A stretch of DNA of 64,000 nucleotides from Gremmenia infestans (taxonomy: Eukaryota; Ascomycota; Leotiomycetes; Helotiales; Hamatocanthoscyphaceae): assembly GCA_032629725.1 (NCBI GenBank), contig JAFEVB010000008.1, forward strand, positions 496,001 to 560,000. Direction: 5' to 3'. How positions within the stretch are numbered: the first letter of the stretch is position 1; each line of letters starts with the position of its first letter. Both the position numbers and the translations under genes were made by a program. The notes beneath the pieces were generated by a model. It was not told the origin of the DNA, ran no database searches, and saw only the letters and a program-made list of their open reading frames with translations. Of the stretch, positions 25,201 to 36,509 are shown piece after piece.

Positions 25201-27806
25201 ATTATAGTTAACTTCTTAATAGATTACTAAGATATTAGTTAGCTTAAATAGTATAACCTAGTACTTATAGTAACTAAATCTAGTTCGAAATACCGTTTTC
25301 TATTCCTTGCTTTTATAATACAGATTAGATAATATGCGTCTCTTATATCTAGCTATATAAAGATTACTGCTTTTCTTAAATAGTCTTATATATTATCTGC
25401 TTATAGTAGTAGGTATTAATTTTTTATAGTTATCTTATTTAGCTTTTAGTAGTTAATATAAAATTAATCTAGTCTGTCTTTTTTTCTTTTATAAATAGTA
25501 TTAGCGCTTTTAATAGAGAGTGCAACTCTTTTTATCTATCCCTTAGATAATACTTTATTAATATACTCTCTTTATAGTCTTATCTTCTCTTTACTATACT
25601 AGCAAAGTGGTTCCTAAGAGGTTTGCATTTTTCTTTAAGTATTATTTTATAGTCCTATAGTTAATATTTAGGTAAGGCCTTTTTACTTTATAGGTTATTA
25701 AATATCTATTTAAACTTTCTATATTATACTAGTATCTTTTTTTCGACCTTTTATTATCTAGTAGAGAGCCTTAGATCGCGTGCCCTAGCGCGTTATAGAA
25801 GATAGCGCTAACCTCTTTATAGCTATATAGTTATTTTAATATATAGCTATATTAGATAAACTTTACTTTATAAGTTTTCTAGTTAATTTCTAGATTATAT
25901 TATCTAATCTAAGAAATACTAAAAATAGCCTAATTATCTCTAATATAGATTATATCTAGGCTGATTTCCTTCTAGTAACCTCTAATAGTTACTTTATATA
26001 GATATAGTCTTATACTTAACTATTTCTCTATTTATTCTAATTGCTATTCTATTAATAATAGTAAGTAGATAAGGTTCCTTTTTCTCTTATATAGTATATT
26101 AAGCTTCTTTATAGTTTCTAGCAAAATAAAGTTCCTCTATATACTAAAGTTAAGCATAACCTGTAGCTTCTTTCCTTTAGTATAAGCGTTTAGTATTATA
26201 TAGTTTTAGCTCTCTATAGCTGCTACTTTCTTTTCTAGTTATTTTTCTTTTAGAATCTTATATCTTATAAATTGGTTTTCCTATAGTTAGTAACTACTTT
26301 CCTATCTTATTAGTTAGTATAAGGTGTTTAGTATAAATATGCTTTATGCTTTATTACTAATATATTACTAGGTAAAGGTTATTAAATTTATAGGAAATAA
26401 AAGAAAAGTTGTTTTCCTTTAAATACGTTTGCTTAACTCTTTACTAGCGATTTCCTAGACTTCTTCTAGCTTGATAATTAAGCTTAGCTTTAGTATTTCT
26501 TCTTTTAGAATACTCTTAATAATCCTAGGCCGCTAGGGTGCTTTAAAGATAACTTATTATATATCTTAGTATATAACTATATAGTAGATGCTTTTTTTAG
26601 GTTTCTTTATTTCTAGCTAGAAGTTTTCTTTAAAGGCCGGTTTATCTTCTTTTTTAGGTTCTTACTAGTTTCCTATAGAAAGTTTATTACTAGCTATAAT
26701 CTATTTCTTATTTATATTAGGTAGCTAGTTTATAGAATCTTAAGATAAGCTTACTTTCTTTTCTATATTTATTTCCTAGCTTTTATACTTAGGTAGTTAT
26801 ATACTATACTTTTATCTTTTAGGGTTAGATTATAATACTATATCTAAGGTTTATATAGCTGCGCTTATATTTTATTTCTTTTAAGATCTTTTTCTTTTCT
26901 TCTGCCTATAAGAGAATACTAAGTGTCTAGGTAATCTATACTTAAAATAAAGTCCTTTTTAATATCGCTTATTTTATTTCTCTTTAAAGAGTAGGTTTAG
27001 TTTTTAGTAAGCGGTATTAATTTCTATTAGGTCCTCTTAGTTTTTCTTTCCTATTAATTCTATTTTTCCTAATTGTTTACTAAAGTTATAGGTTCTTTTC
27101 TATTTAAGAGACCTTTTAAAAAATCAGTTATTAATCTTAACCGCTTTCTTAATTATTTCGGCGAGGTTAGTTAGTTAGTCTATCCTAGTTAGCTTATCCT
27201 TAATAAAGTCCTTTAGTTCTATATAGTACTAGCTAGTTAGGGCGCGGTTGCCCTATTCTACTATATCTAAATACTACTAAAACCTAGCTATATACTTAGA
27301 GGCCGACTTGCTTTGCTTTAGTTATTACAGCTTTTATTTAGCTATACTCTATTATTTAAGGTTGCTAAAAACTTATTGGATGTTTTTTTTAAATACTTTA
27401 TAGCTTATAAATATAGCTTAGGTTAAGGTTTTTGCTCTAGTTATAATTCGCTTTTAACTAGTTTTATTTACTATAAAATTATTAATATAGGTCTTAACCT
27501 AGTTAAAGGCTATACTTTAAAGGTAATTAATAATATAGATAACCTTTACTGCTTTTATTCTAAATAAGTATTAGTTAAATAGGATATAGATATCTATTAA
27601 GGTTAGGAAGTTATCTAACTTGCTTTTATTCTTATAGAATATATTAAGTATCTTAATAATTATAGTTTATTCTTATACTATAAAAGTCTAGGCTAGCGCT
27701 AGTATAGAGGCTGGAGTTTATATTAGGGTTGAGGTTAGAGTGTTTTTCCCTTTAGTAGATCTAGTAGATAATATTATTCTATTAATAAAAAGACTAGTGC
27801 TTAAAA

Positions 27807-28300
27807 TATAATAATTGCCTAGCTTATATAGTACTAAGATAAGTCTTATAACTTAAGTTAGATCCCTAGACCTAGGTTACTATTAGGTTAATATTAGTAT
27901 CTATTAATAGATTACTAGTTACTATACTTAGAAGTATAGCTTATTATAAAGTATAAAGTAATAAGCATATATTAGGAAATACTATTTAAGTTAAGTATAA
28001 AGCTTTTATCTAATAGGTAATAACCTAGCCTTATATAGAACCTTTATGCCTTTAGATTCTAATAGATCCTAATAGGCTGCGAGGATCCCTACGGTTCTTC
28101 TTAGTCTATTATATAATCCCGATGGATCCTAATAGGCCGCAAGGATCCCTATAGTTCTTCTTAGTCTATTATATAACTAATATACTAGAAAAACGTCTTT
28201 TACTTATATAAGAAAAACCTGTCTCTACTAAGAGTTCTTCTATATCTTAAAACCAGATATTAAGCCTAAGATCTCTTAGTTATATATTACGTTCGTAACA
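27807..28300 (-). repeat. 5' LTR of chromovirus F (494 bp)
   Basis: It is the same length and structure as 21728-22221 and ends gttcgtaaca with the CA terminus intact. Confidence 0.9.
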
Positions 28301-29731
28301 CTTTACTAGGTATTAAAAGAAAGCTATTAATAAGTTTTTACCTATAAACCGATAGATAAACTAAATAGATAAATTAGATAATAGAAATATATATCCGGTA
28401 TTATATAAACTATAAGTAGAATAACTAGATAGAGCTTCTACTACTTGCTTAGTTTATATATAATATATTAGCTATAGAAAATATAAAGATCTTACTAGTA
28501 TATATAAATTATAGTTATAACCCTAAGGCCTACCGCTCTATAATAACCTTAGGATTAGATAACTAATCTGCAACTATATAGATAGAAGATCTTAAAGCAC
28601 TCTAGAAGAAACTAGCTAGTAATCTAGCATTTTTTATAAAAAGAGTAGTATTATACTATAATAGAAAACATAGTATAGAACCTACGCTTAAAAAGAGAGA
28701 TAAAGTCTACCTAATATAAAAAAATATTAAAATAAAATAACTAAGCATAAAACTAGATTATAAGAAGCTAGAGCTATTTAAAATAAAATAAGTTATAGGA
28801 CTAGTTAATTATAAATTAGTACTATCTAGAATAATAAATATATATCTAGTATTCTATATATCCTTCCTTAAACTAGTACTACTAGAGACGCTACCTGCGC
28901 CTATTATAAAGATCTAACTAGTTAACCCTAATACTAAATATAAGATTAAAGCGATACTAGACTATAAACAGGTTAGAGAAAGTATTAAGTACTTAGTTAA
29001 ATAGATAAACTATCTATACTTAGAAAATATCTAGAAACTAAGAATAATACTTAAGAACCTTAAGATATTTATAAACTATTAGAATTAGTACCCTAACTTA
29101 ACTAGAACTAGCCTAAGGGATTATATATAGCTAGTAATATAATAAAAGCAGGGTTATTAAAAGGGTTAGAACTAAGTAAAAGACTACTAGTAAAAAGATT
29201 AGAAATAGAGGTAGGCAGAGCCTTCTACTTATACTACTTACTTTTCTTTTTCTTAACTTTCTTTTTCTTTTCTAAAGCTTTAAGCTTATTAAGGGTTTTA
29301 AGACCCTAATATAATATATCTTAGGTATAGTATTTAAACTTGAACTATTACTAATTAAGGCGTAATAGCTTTAAAAGCATCTTTTATCTCTTCTACTTTA
29401 GATAAAGCTCTTTACGCTCTAGTATAGACTAGTCCGCAAGTAATAGACTATAGATATCGCACTTTATTTTTAATTTTACGCAAGTACTATATTTGCTTAA
29501 ACCTAAGAATTTAAATATAATATATTCTAAGCTTTAGGATTTATAGTAAAAGCACTTTATATTAATAGAATAACTAAAAAAGATAATTCGGTCGTAAAGA
29601 ATAAAGCGTTCTTTATCTTTAATATTATAAATAGATAGTATAATAAAAAGGAAAAAAGGCTATACTATAAGAAAGATATTTCCCTATATTATATTTAAGC
29701 GTAGAGACTATACTAATTAAGAAAGAAATAG

Positions 29732-30164
29732 TATTACAAACATAATATATAACTAAGAGACCTTAGGCTTAATATCTAGCTTTAGATATAGGAGAACCCT
29801 TAGTAGGAATAGGTTTTTCTTATTTAAGCAAAAGACGTTTTCCTAGTATATTAGTCACGTGATAGACTAAGAAGGACTATAGGGATCCTTACGGCCTATT
29901 AGAATCTATTAGGATCTAAAGGCATAAAGGTTCTATATAAAGCTAGGTTATTATCTATTATATAGAAGCTTTATACTTAACTTAAATAGTATTTCCTAAT
30001 ATATATTTATTACTTTATACTTTATAATAAGCTATACTTCTAAGTATAGCAACTAGTAATCTATTAATAGATACTAATATTAACCTAATAATAACCTAGG
30101 TTTAAGAACCTAACTTAAGTTATAAGACTTACTTTAGTACTATGCGAGCTAGGCGATTATTATA
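29732..30164 (+). repeat. 3' LTR of chromovirus P (433 bp, one-unit type)
   Basis: It starts tattacaaac and ends gcgattattata (CA mutated to TA). It has a single copy of the 60-bp unit and keeps CACGTG at 29856-29861. Its length matches the LTR of M at 17364-17796. Confidence 0.88.
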
Positions 30165-32107
30165 ATAAAGCAGATAAAGTTTAACCTTTTTATAAAGGTC
30201 TAAAAAGTAGTATAAAGGCGATTTAGACAAAGAACAAATATGATATAAAAGAAAGCTACTACTACTACTACGGAAGCTACTGCCGCTATCTAATTTAGAT
30301 ATATATTACGAAAAAACGCTTATAGAAGCTAAGCTGTTTATAGAGAAAGTAGTAAGAATCTTTTATTAAGATAATAGATAGTTTTTTTATATAGATTAGA
30401 ATAAGATTACCTACTATTTTCTATCTTTTGCGGAGAGACCTATATAGCTATAGAACGCGGATAAAAAAAAAGCCTCTTTTACTTAGAATAACTTTATAGC
30501 TTAGATAAAAGATATAATTAAGAATCTTATATTACGGCGATTTGATGCAGCGAGAAAGTATAAAGCCTGCTAGCAGAGATATAGATCTGTATTTAGTAAG
30601 GTAAAAGAAAAGGCAGTATTCTTATATAAAAGTATAAACGATTTTGCGAACAAGCTAGCCTCTTTAGAATAAAAGCTAAGATACAATCAAGATAGCAATG
30701 CTAGAAAAGCAAATACCTTTTTTTTAAAGCTATTCTACGAATTATAGTATAAGCTTCTATAGTAGGCAGACCTCTCTACGACTTGCGCTACCGTATTACA
30801 CGCAGCCTAACGTATAAAGTAAGCGCTAAGGCAAAATAAGCGTATCCGCGCCTCTAGTTTATATCTATCTAGGCGCCAACAAGCCTCCAAATCCTCTAAG
30901 CCTAAGGTAAAGCAAGAAAAAAAGAGAAGCTAAGAGAGGCTATACTATAGCTACGGATAGACCGGACATACGCTATGCTACTGCTTTAAGATATAGTATT
31001 TCAAATGCTAAAGCAAAGGTTATTTTACTAAAAACTATCTAAAATAGTCTAAATATAATATGTTTCCTGTTTGTTTCTAGTCTAAAGAGCTTTTAAAAAA
31101 GAAGTTGCTAAAGAGCATATATAAAACGCTAGTAACTAGGCAGTTTAAGAATATACTAGAATACTATCTAAGAATATACTAGGCTGCTTAAGAATATCAA
31201 GAAGATGCTAGTAACTAGGCAGTTTAAGAATATACTAAAATGCTATCTAAGAATATACTAGACTGCTTAAGAATATCAAGTGAAAAGTAGTAACACGTAA
31301 CTATTTTAGCTAGCTATAGGCAAAGCGGAGCTTATCTAAAAGTAGGATATAAATACTAAAGAACGTCTTAGTTAAAGTATTATATAAAAGAAGTAAGAGA
31401 AAAAGAGTAGCGTATAGAAGAAAGTGTAATATAGCTAAAATAAAGCTGAATTAAGACTAAAGCAAAGAAGTAACCTTGATTTTTATATAATATAAGCTAA
31501 TTGCAATCTAGGGACTAGATCTAGAAAAAGAGGCAGTATCGGACGAAAAGCGGATAGCATACAGACGTATAGCGGATGCATACTAAAAACGATTTAAGTA
31601 TAGCCTAAAAAACGGTTTTTATAGTCCTAAAATAAAGTATATAGATAGTATACAAACGCGTAGCAGATGCGTATTAGATAATCTAGTAAAGACGATTTTA
31701 CAACCTAAAGATAAAGTATACTTAGAAGCTATATAGAGCAAATTGGAGGCCTTATACTAGGCTATGCTTCCTAGGTTTTCCTATAGGGTTTTCTGGGTTT
31801 ATTATAGCCTTAGTAGCTTATATATAAAGTAATACGAAGGTAATATAGAGGGTATATAAGAGTTATACGAAAGCTAGATGCCCTAGAGGACTAGGTTCTA
31901 AAGGAGAGGGTTATATTAGAAACCTAATATAATATAAAAATAAGATTATATAACTAGTTATATAACCTGGATTTTAAGTGAAAGTTATATAACTACTAAG
32001 GCTTAGTATGGCGCTAAGAAGTAAAACTATATAAAGGGGCTTCTACCTCTCTCACTTAGCTCTCTAGACGTTATAATACTATCGATTCTAGTATCCACTT
32101 CACTCTG
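30165..32107 (+). mobile_element. Retroelement R: gag-only LTR retroelement fragment
   Basis: This is unrelated to the chromovirus family. A rightward, stop-interrupted gag frame covers about 30200-31080. It ends in a CCHC-like knuckle near 30940-30995 (SYG.TGHTLCYC, where the two first Cys codons read Tyr). No reverse transcriptase, RNase H or integrase motif was found before a purine tract (aaaggagaggg, 31900-31910). The tract is followed by a probable 3' LTR from about 31912 to about 32107 with a TATA-like box (tatataaagg, about 32028). No 5' LTR is visible because element P abuts on the left. It could be an internally deleted Copia-type element or a non-autonomous gag-only element. RIP is milder here than in the chromovirus copies. 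Confidence 0.6.
31128..31280. repeat. 79-bp tandem duplication in retroelement R
   Basis: Two units start at 31128 and 31207, each beginning gctagtaactaggcagttta. Within each unit, shorter near-repeats of taagaatatacta occur. The duplication lies just after the gag zinc-knuckle region. Confidence 0.8.
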
Positions 32108-32109
32108 CT

Positions 32110-32414
32110 TATTAGTTTCTTATATAAAAGTGCATATAGAAAGCGCCTGCTTACCTAGGCTCTAGTATAGAATCCGCGGGTTTAAGTAGCCTTCTTCTTT
32201 ACCTAATTTGAATCCTATTAAGAAGGTCTAGCGATAGATAAAAGAAGAGCTAAAGAAATTAGCATATATGCCTAAAAGTATAGAGGATTTAAGAGGGGAG
32301 CTGCAAAAGCTATAGGATAAGGTAGATCCATATAACTTCCGGCATTATACTAAACAATTAACCTATAAACTTAAGGATATAATTAAAGTCTATGGATTAG
32401 CTACTATTAATTAA
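32110..32414 (+). pseudogene. Tc1/mariner transposase, C-terminal part (RIP-inactivated)
   Basis: Translated through stops, the segment reads a KVHIESA-like stretch, then PNLNPIKKVW, then KEELKKLAYMPKSIEDLR, ending ATIN before a stop at 32412-32414. This is the end of the DDE domain and the tail of Tc1-like transposases. It continues, after the nested insertions, the N-terminal half that ends at 8719. Confidence 0.75.
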
Positions 32415-32497
32415 TCTATATTTTGAATTTAGCGCAATTCTATTAATAAACTAAAAAGTTATTTATAGTTAAAGAGGGAGGGTGGAAATGGTGGTTT

Positions 32498-32533
32498 TTG
32501 CTTAGGTGTACGGAGAGTAATAGCCCCTACTTT
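32498..32533. repeat. Right terminal inverted repeat of the Tc1/mariner element
   Basis: It is the reverse complement of 8087-8122 with few transitions. It is followed by TA at 32534-32535, which closes the island. Confidence 0.85.
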
Positions 32534-32535
32534 TA

Positions 32536-32987
32536 CTACAACTATAATGGATCTATAGCGCTGACCCTTAACCATTTGCAATAAATATATTATTACCGTT
32601 TTGAGTCCAAAGGTGCAGATTGGTTTATAGTATAAGGTAATAAGTCAAATTATACAGTCAGGTCTTTCGACGATAGGCAATTAGGAGACGAAAGAGGATT
32701 TCCGTTAACTCCACTAAATCCATTCCCCATGGGCTGGTCTCTTGGTATCCGTGGATTTGCAAGAGAGTTTTTGGTTTTGCCGGATTTAAGGGAATTTTAG
32801 TTTGCCACACATGTCCTAAATCCGTTCTATATAAGTGAAAGTGTTCATTGAATATATATGTATATATAAGAGTCGCTATCCAAGTAAAGCTAACAGTCGT
32901 CACTCCTCATTCTTTATAAATCGCAGTTCACCCTAGAAAGCAATATACTCACTCGCACTACTATATCCAGCCCTAAACATCGACAAA
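32536..32987. promoter_or_regulatory. Right flank of the island and promoter side of the SDR gene
   Basis: Normal base composition returns within about 100 bp of the inverted repeat. TATA-like stretches lie at 32828-32834 and 32855-32869, about 120-160 bp before the SDR start codon. An open frame on the minus strand here has no recognisable content. Confidence 0.45.
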
Positions 32988-34116
32988 ATGACAGCCACAA
33001 CTCATCCCGAGTTCAACGATACGACTGAAGCTTTAGAAGTCGCAAGTGCATTCGCGGAACGGATTCGTGGTAAAACTATTCTCGTTACGGGCGTTAACCG
33101 GGGAGGGATTGGATTCACGACGGCGGAAGCTTTTGTAAGTAACACTCCCTCTTACCCAAGTCCTACATACTCCGTATACCAATTGCATACTCTAGGCCTC
33201 CCAGTCCCCAGCCCACATCATCATTGCCGGCCGCAGTGAATCTAAGCTCAAAGAAAGCATCTCCGCCCTCCATGCCCAATTCCCCAGCGTAGACTACCGG
33301 CCCCTCAAAGTCGACTTCTCGAGCCAAAAATCCGTGCGGGCTGCTGCAGCCGAGGCAATTTCCTGGTCTGATGTTCCCAGTATCGATGTTATCGTCAATA
33401 ATGCCGGCATAATGCACTTGCCTGAACGCACGTTAAGTGAAGACGGCATCGAGATGCATTTCGCAACTAACCACATCGGTCACTTCCTCCTAACCTGTTT
33501 GCTTGTGCCCAAACTTCTCAAAGCCAAAGGAGCGCGCGTCATCAATGTTAGCTCGGCGTCTCCCATATTGGCGCAAGGGATTCGGTGGAGCGACATCAAC
33601 TTCTCCAAGCCGAACAAAGACCTCCCCCTGGAAGAACAGCCCTTATACGAAATCCACCGCGCTTGGGGCGCAACGGGTGATTTGGAAGAAAAGAGCTACC
33701 TACCCCTGGAGGGGTATAATCAAAGCAAGATCGCCAATGTGCTTTTTGCAATTGCAACTACCAAGAGACTGCATGGACATGGGATATTGAGCTTAGCAGT
33801 CCACCCAGGAGTCATACAGACAGAGCTGTCAAGGAACATGGGCACAGAGACACTCAACGCCCTCAGTGGTTTGATGGAGACAGGACTTTATCAGTTTAGG
33901 ACGACCGGGGCGGGAGCGGCGACTAGTCTCGTTGCTGCGCTGGATCCGAAATTGGGGGTTGGTGAGGTGAGGGGTGGGAAGGAGAACTATGGGGTCTTTT
34001 TGTCGGATTGTCAGATTAATGATGGTGGTAATCCGAGGACGGTGTCGAGTAAGGAGGCAGAGAAGTTGTGGGCGTTGTCCGAGGAACTGGTTAAGGAGAA
34101 GTTTGAATGGCAATAA
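32988..34116 (+). CDS. Short-chain dehydrogenase/reductase (retinol dehydrogenase/WWOX-like)
   Basis: Exons are 32988-33134 and 33196-34116, giving 355 residues. The Rossmann cofactor motif is TGVNRGGIG (34-42), a variant of TGxxxGxG. The structural NNAG is at 117-120 and the catalytic YNQSK gives Tyr223 and Lys227 (YxxxK). A Ser-rich strand (INVSSASP) lies before it and contains the expected catalytic Ser. Family knowledge: these enzymes transfer hydride between NAD(P)H and alcohols or carbonyls. The substrate cannot be predicted. The gene is the first intact one right of the heterochromatic island, only 450 bp from its edge, so its expression may be affected by spreading silencing (inference). 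There is no sign of RIP in the coding sequence. Confidence 0.9.
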
Positions 34117-36509
34117 AAATACTAAGCTCAGGGGCCGCTATCCTATAGCCGTACAGCAAAAGCATTATACCCTTTGGTTCTATCGCTGGAGTCCCTCTAT
34201 TCAGATAACAGTCGCCTCAACACATGAAACATCCCTCTCAGTTTGGACACGGACATGATACTGGCCCTGTAATAGAAGCCGAGCACTCAAAATAATTTGA
34301 GCCATTTCCAAGACCACAAAACAGCAAGAATTGCATCACCGGCAATGCGAAAAACTTGTAAACAGTCATTGGAGCCAGCAGCCTATTGGAAACAGCCACC
34401 CTAACGAGAGCTCAGAGACAGCACGACGTATTGAGTGAAATTCGTCCTGTGGACATCAATTTACATCCTAGACCGAACAAAAGCTGATAGGGGTATAGAC
34501 TCCTGCTACCTATTGCCAATTTCTATCTTCTCAGCTAATGATATCTGGGATGCCAAACGTGGCACTCATCGATTACACCCGCTGCAGAAACATTCATACC
34601 TAATAACACAACGGGTGCTGTCTATTATTCACAGCATTGCTCTTTCCCTCAGCATGCTCATCATCCACCTCGAATTTATTCCCTTCGCTCAAACGGCGGT
34701 TTGCGTAGAAATTCTTCCTCGGCTTTATACTCAACGAGATCTATCTAGAATTTTGGGTTTACGGAGAATATGAAGTAAAATTGGAAGGGAAGGTATATAT
34801 ATATGACTACTCGCTTAAGCCCCTTTCGTCAAGTTACTGATACTCCCATAAGATTTTTTAACTCGAGAAATTGATTGAATTGTTTTTCCTGACTCTGAAG
34901 ACGGATACGACCTAAGAGAAATTTAATGTTGCGACTAAGAAAGCTGTCTAGATCTTCCTATAGACACGAGGCTATAAATTCAAATCCCCTCGACAAAGCT
35001 GATTCGTTTACATTTAGAGATAAATTCCAAATATCTAGGCAAGCACTAATAATCATGCAAATAAACAATACGCAATTCGAAAGATGTCCCACCTTGTGAA
35101 TACAGGAAAACTAACACCTAAGGCAAAAGACAAAGGCTATCGTTTGCTATGCTAAGCACCCTCGGGCCAACACATTCGTACACGACAGCTACTACGTGAA
35201 TTCTCTACTCCGTAGGTCCTTTATTTGCAGCGCATCGCTTCACGAGGTTTATTAATTCAAGGTATTGTAATCTATCTGCATGACACAGGATTACCAATAT
35301 GCCGTAGGGCAAGGTATTAATAGGTTGAATAGGTAGATCCTTGGACATGATCATTTATATCTTGTTTGGAGATCAGACCGCCAAGCATTGCTTTATATAT
35401 ACGAAGTAAGAATGTTATCATTTTCTTGAGCTGCAGTCTATGTAATAAGTCTGGTAAGGCAATTAATTGATATAGAAACATGGTAATTTGTTGATAATAC
35501 CCTTTATAGTAAGTAGGCGGTAGAAGAAGAAAAAAAAGATTTTAGTCGTATATGACTGATGAAGTTGCACGTCTCTCGGAGGCTGAACCTGGGGAATTGC
35601 GTCCGTACGGAAGTATGATTGCCAAATTATCATCGTAATACCTTGCAGGATGTGATGTGATGTTGTTATTCATCCCGTTGCAGCTGCAGCAAGCACGGAT
35701 GAGAAGCGAGAATAGCCTGGGACTATACGTAATCTTACATGTATCAAAATGCTCAAATCTTGAATCTAGATTTAAGATGTATTCCAGTTATATAGAATTT
35801 AAATACCGATTTTGAATATAGCTATTGATAAGCTGGAACTCAATTATAAGTCCTAAACCCTAACTCCGTAAGGCCTACAGAAGTCCTTGAACCTGAATCC
35901 GGGGACTTTTAGGTGTTAAGTATTCGGATTTCGGGTATCGCGATTCTTTCACCCGTCTAAGGGCCCCCAAAGTAGTTGTAGCGAGGCAAGCGAGTCTACT
36001 GTCAGGGGTAAGGTTATGATGGGGGGCACATCGATGCAGCTAGCTAATCAGATTTTTCGGCTAGAGAAAGTTCCTGTCTTTACCCCGATCTGGCGTCCTC
36101 ATATTAGTTCAAACTAGGCGCGATGTATGCACACTTTCTATGTGAGACATCACTCATCCTACTGCCGGGCCACCACGCCCGAAGTCAAGGTCAACCATCC
36201 ATCGTGAAGCATCAGAAGTGGGAGCCGCTGGTAAATGCGAATGGAAACTAAACAATACAGATAGACTCCGAAATCTCTTTGTGGTCACCCACGACCTCCG
36301 AGGGATTCGTAATTTGTCCTATCAATGGTCGGCGACCATGTTGGTAGCTATCAAGAGGCCTTGAGGGTTTCGGTATATATAGTCCATTCGCATCACTTCA
36401 AAGTAGCATCTCAGCATCCAAAACAAACATCGAATACATCTTCTCAGCTATTCTTCAATCCCCCAATCTACCTTCTTACTCTAACATCACCATTATCTTA
36501 TCCAGCAAA
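34117..36509. other. 2.4-kb intergenic region, no gene seen
   Basis: Nothing supportable was found. An open frame of 112 codons at 34435-34773 has no recognisable domain. Composition is normal to mildly A/T-rich, with an A/T-rich patch at 35740-35860. There is no clear homology to the elements of the island. Confidence 0.55.

Larger units (their letters stand above)
21728..28300 (-). mobile_element. Chromovirus F: full-length leftward copy inside element P, with 5-bp target duplication
   Basis: LTRs of exactly 494 bp at 21728-22221 and 27807-28300 enclose 5.6 kb of leftward gag-pol. The bases cttta occur just before (21723-21727) and just after (28301-28305), a perfect 5-bp target-site duplication within P's integrase sequence. 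The uninterrupted equivalent in element B (about 13398-13410) has one copy (ctttg). This is the youngest clearly datable insertion here apart from, possibly, B. It too is filled with stop codons, so RIP acted after its insertion. Confidence 0.93.
17797..30164 (+). mobile_element. Chromovirus P: rightward copy interrupted by element F, 5' end lost
   Basis: Internal sequence runs from gag (17797, equivalent to about 9477 of B) to the integrase at 21727. It is then interrupted by element F (21728-28300) and resumes at 28301 with the rest of integrase, the chromodomain and the 3' LTR (29732-30164). Both parts are colinear with B and carry the same kind of stop-filled frames. Its 5' LTR and first roughly 240 internal bases are missing, except perhaps the stub at 8720-8745. 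Confidence 0.85.
8087..32533 (+). mobile_element. Tc1/mariner element split by a nest of retrotransposons (outermost element of the RIP island)
   Basis: A 36-bp inverted repeat bounds the island: 8087-8122 reads agagtaggctattactct-like sequence, and its reverse complement lies at 32498-32533. Each end is flanked by TA (8085-8086 and 32534-32535), the target duplication of Tc1/mariner elements. The transposase frame runs rightward and is broken by stops. Its helix-turn-helix half lies about 8225-8719, with readable stretches such as IRDILH and IREIRRYICH, and KQAKKRLGF further on. Its C-terminal DDE half is about 32110-32414, with PNLNPIKKVW followed by MPKSIEDLR and a stop at 32412. In this superfamily NPIE.VW sits close after the last catalytic acid. 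About 80 codons of the middle are missing. The 23.4 kb between the halves is later insertions. Confidence 0.8.

Noticed and set aside
31128..31280. CRISPR-like direct repeats
   Set aside because: There are only two 79-bp units in tandem without spacers, inside a retroelement in a eukaryotic genome.
32658..32903. Minus-strand frame of 81 codons next to the island
   Set aside because: It begins in the promoter side of the SDR gene and contains no recognisable motif.
34940..34998. tRNA-like T-loop (attcaaatcccc)
   Set aside because: No matching D arm, anticodon arm or acceptor pairing could be built around it.
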